The notes under the pieces are model-generated. The model was given only the letters and a program-made list of their open reading frames with translations, was not told the origin of the DNA and made no database searches. Shown piece by piece: positions 6,597 to 7,181 of a stretch of DNA of 7,181 nt. The first letter of the stretch is position 1. Each line of letters opens with the position of its first letter. The translations under genes and the position numbers were made by a program. This DNA comes from Paracoccaceae bacterium (GTDB lineage Bacteria > Pseudomonadota > Alphaproteobacteria > Rhodobacterales > Rhodobacteraceae), in contig DQCI01000170.1 of assembly GCA_003545125.1 (NCBI GenBank), positions 3,702 to 10,882 of the forward strand, given 5' to 3'.

Positions 6597-6619
6597 GCCA
6601 AATTCAGGAGCCCCCCGCA

Positions 6620-6850
6620 ATGTCTGACACCTGGCTTTCAACCCTGATCACCGAAACGCCGCAAGAGGGTTATGACCTCGCGGTGAAAATGGCCCGGGTC
6701 GCCGTCAAGATGACCCAACCCGATCCGCAAGTGCGCGAAAGCCTGCGCGCGGTTTATGCGGATGATGCAGACGCGCTGATTGCGGTGTCAGCGGTCGTCG
6801 CGACCCACTTTCAGACGGTCGCAGCGGCCAACAATTACTGGCGGTCGTGA
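6620..6850 (+). CDS. Hexameric tyrosine-coordinated heme protein (HTHP) family
   Basis: A 76-residue soluble protein. From memory it is nearly colinear with the structurally characterised HTHP of Ruegeria (Silicibacter) pomeroyi, sharing W5, the T-P-Q-E-G-Y/F-D-L-A-V-K stretch (13-23), T32-Q-P-D, the L-R-A-V-Y segment (42-46), L-I-A-V-S-A-V-V-A-T-H-F-Q-T (53-66), and the A-A-A-N end. That protein forms a ring of six subunits, each binding heme b through a tyrosine; Tyr46 here (Tyr45 without the initiator Met) is the matching ligand. The family member studied had peroxidase and catalase-like activity in vitro; the physiological role is not settled. There is no signal peptide or membrane segment, so it should be cytoplasmic. 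The ATG is preceded by AGGAG (6606-6610) nine bases away. It is transcribed divergently from the coaBC operon and appears monocistronic. Confidence 0.9.
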   Translation: MSDTWLSTLITETPQEGYDLAVKMARVAVKMTQPDPQVRESLRAVYADDADALIAVSAVVATHFQTVAAANNYWRS

Positions 6851-7181
6851 TCGGGCGGCGTCTTCGTTTTGGCGAGCCAGGTCAGAGCACTTGCGCGGGC
6901 GATGGAGGCGCTGAAGGCTGGCGCGGTCTTCTGGCACCGCTGGGCGGTGCGGCAAAAACATCTGTTTGCAAAGCGTGAATTCTCGCCCGGGTGTCGCGCC
7001 TTGTTAAGGTCCAGGTCGATCGGGCGTTGGCTGGCGCGCGACGGGTTGGAGCGTATCCAGGCGCTAGCGGTGCGGTCTTGATTTACGAAGCGCCGGACCC
7101 GGTCCGCGTGATGGGCGGTATCGACGGCCCGGTGTCCAACCCCCTTCCCAACCCGTGCAAGCCCCGCGACACGGCGCCGGG
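6851..7181. other. 331 bases without an assignable gene
   Basis: No recognisable protein is encoded here. On the plus strand a TTG-initiated frame (6869-7081, 70 codons, Arg/Ala-rich) lacks a convincing ribosome site. From 7078 (TTG) or 7111 (ATG) another plus frame is open to the window edge and reads I-Y-E-A-P-D-P-V-R-V-M-G-G-I-D-G-P, which could be a gene start but is not recognised. On the minus strand a frame is open from the window edge down to a TAA at 6835-6837 without an ATG. The region also holds a 7-bp hairpin (6934-6950), a CGGACC-C-GGTCCG palindrome (7094-7106) and the direct repeat GCGGTGCGG (6944-6952 and 7067-7075). It may be degraded or mobile-element-derived DNA, but no transposase or terminal repeats are visible. 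Confidence 0.5.
6934..6950. repeat. Perfect 7-bp hairpin downstream of the heme-protein gene
   Basis: GCACCGC (6934-6940) and GCGGTGC (6944-6950) form a perfect stem with the 3-base loop TGG, 83 bases past the HTHP stop codon. On the plus strand it is followed by GGCAAAAACA rather than a T-run, so it is not a canonical intrinsic terminator in that direction. On the minus strand the T-rich stretch precedes rather than follows the stem. It may act as a transcript 3'-end stabiliser or be part of a repeat. Confidence 0.4.

Noticed and set aside
6294..6647. 117-codon plus-strand open frame across the divergent intergenic region
   Set aside because: It overlaps the coaBC start antisense and the HTHP start out of frame, has no ribosome site and no recognisable protein features.
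6934..6952. Intrinsic terminator for the heme-protein gene
   Set aside because: The stem is good but is followed by an A-rich stretch, not a T-run, on the plus strand.
6869..7081. 70-codon frame after the heme-protein gene as a real gene
   Set aside because: TTG start, no convincing ribosome site, Arg/Ala-rich composition and a competing open frame on the other strand; kept only as part of the unassigned region.

Overview
The window looks like chromosomal DNA of a GC-rich alphaproteobacterium, most likely a Rhodobacteraceae (roseobacter-type) organism. The grounds are the high GC, protein sequences of alphaproteobacterial character, and a small protein at 6620-6850 that closely resembles, from memory, the hexameric tyrosine-coordinated heme protein (HTHP) of Ruegeria (Silicibacter) pomeroyi. 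No database search was possible, so all family calls rest on motif reading and recalled family sequences.

Layout: (1) 1-888 (+) is the 3' part of a cation diffusion facilitator (FieF-like metal efflux) gene whose 5' end lies outside the window. (2) 889-1057 is a convergent intergenic region. It holds a short AT-richer island with a promoter/operator-like sequence, flanked by inverted GGGCGA/TCGCCC units and a 13-bp tandem repeat. (3) 1058-6358 (-) is a compact five-gene run, in transcription order coaBC, dut, a membrane-anchored MoeB/ThiF-type adenylyltransferase, a GNAT acetyltransferase, and a peptidyl-dipeptidase (Dcp-type M3 metallopeptidase). The junctions are a 4-nt ATGA overlap, a 37-nt gap, an 8-nt overlap and a 35-nt gap, so this is probably one operon. 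(4) 6359-6619 is a divergent intergenic region with a possible coaBC promoter, a small inverted repeat and a 5'-UTR hairpin. (5) 6620-6850 (+) is the HTHP gene. (6) 6851-7181 has no gene I can assign. It contains a 7-bp-stem hairpin and competing open frames on both strands, and may be eroded or multicopy DNA or the start of an unrecognised gene.

Functionally, the operon mixes cofactor biosynthesis (coenzyme A), nucleotide-pool sanitation (dUTPase), sulfur-carrier activation (MoeB/ThiF-like), protein or small-molecule acetylation and peptide turnover. These are housekeeping jobs rather than one evident pathway. The least ordinary parts are the HTHP gene, the N-terminal membrane anchor on the adenylyltransferase, and the structured convergent intergenic region. 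I see no CRISPR array, tRNA, rRNA, intact insertion sequence or evident defence system, and I do not claim a new multi-gene system here.
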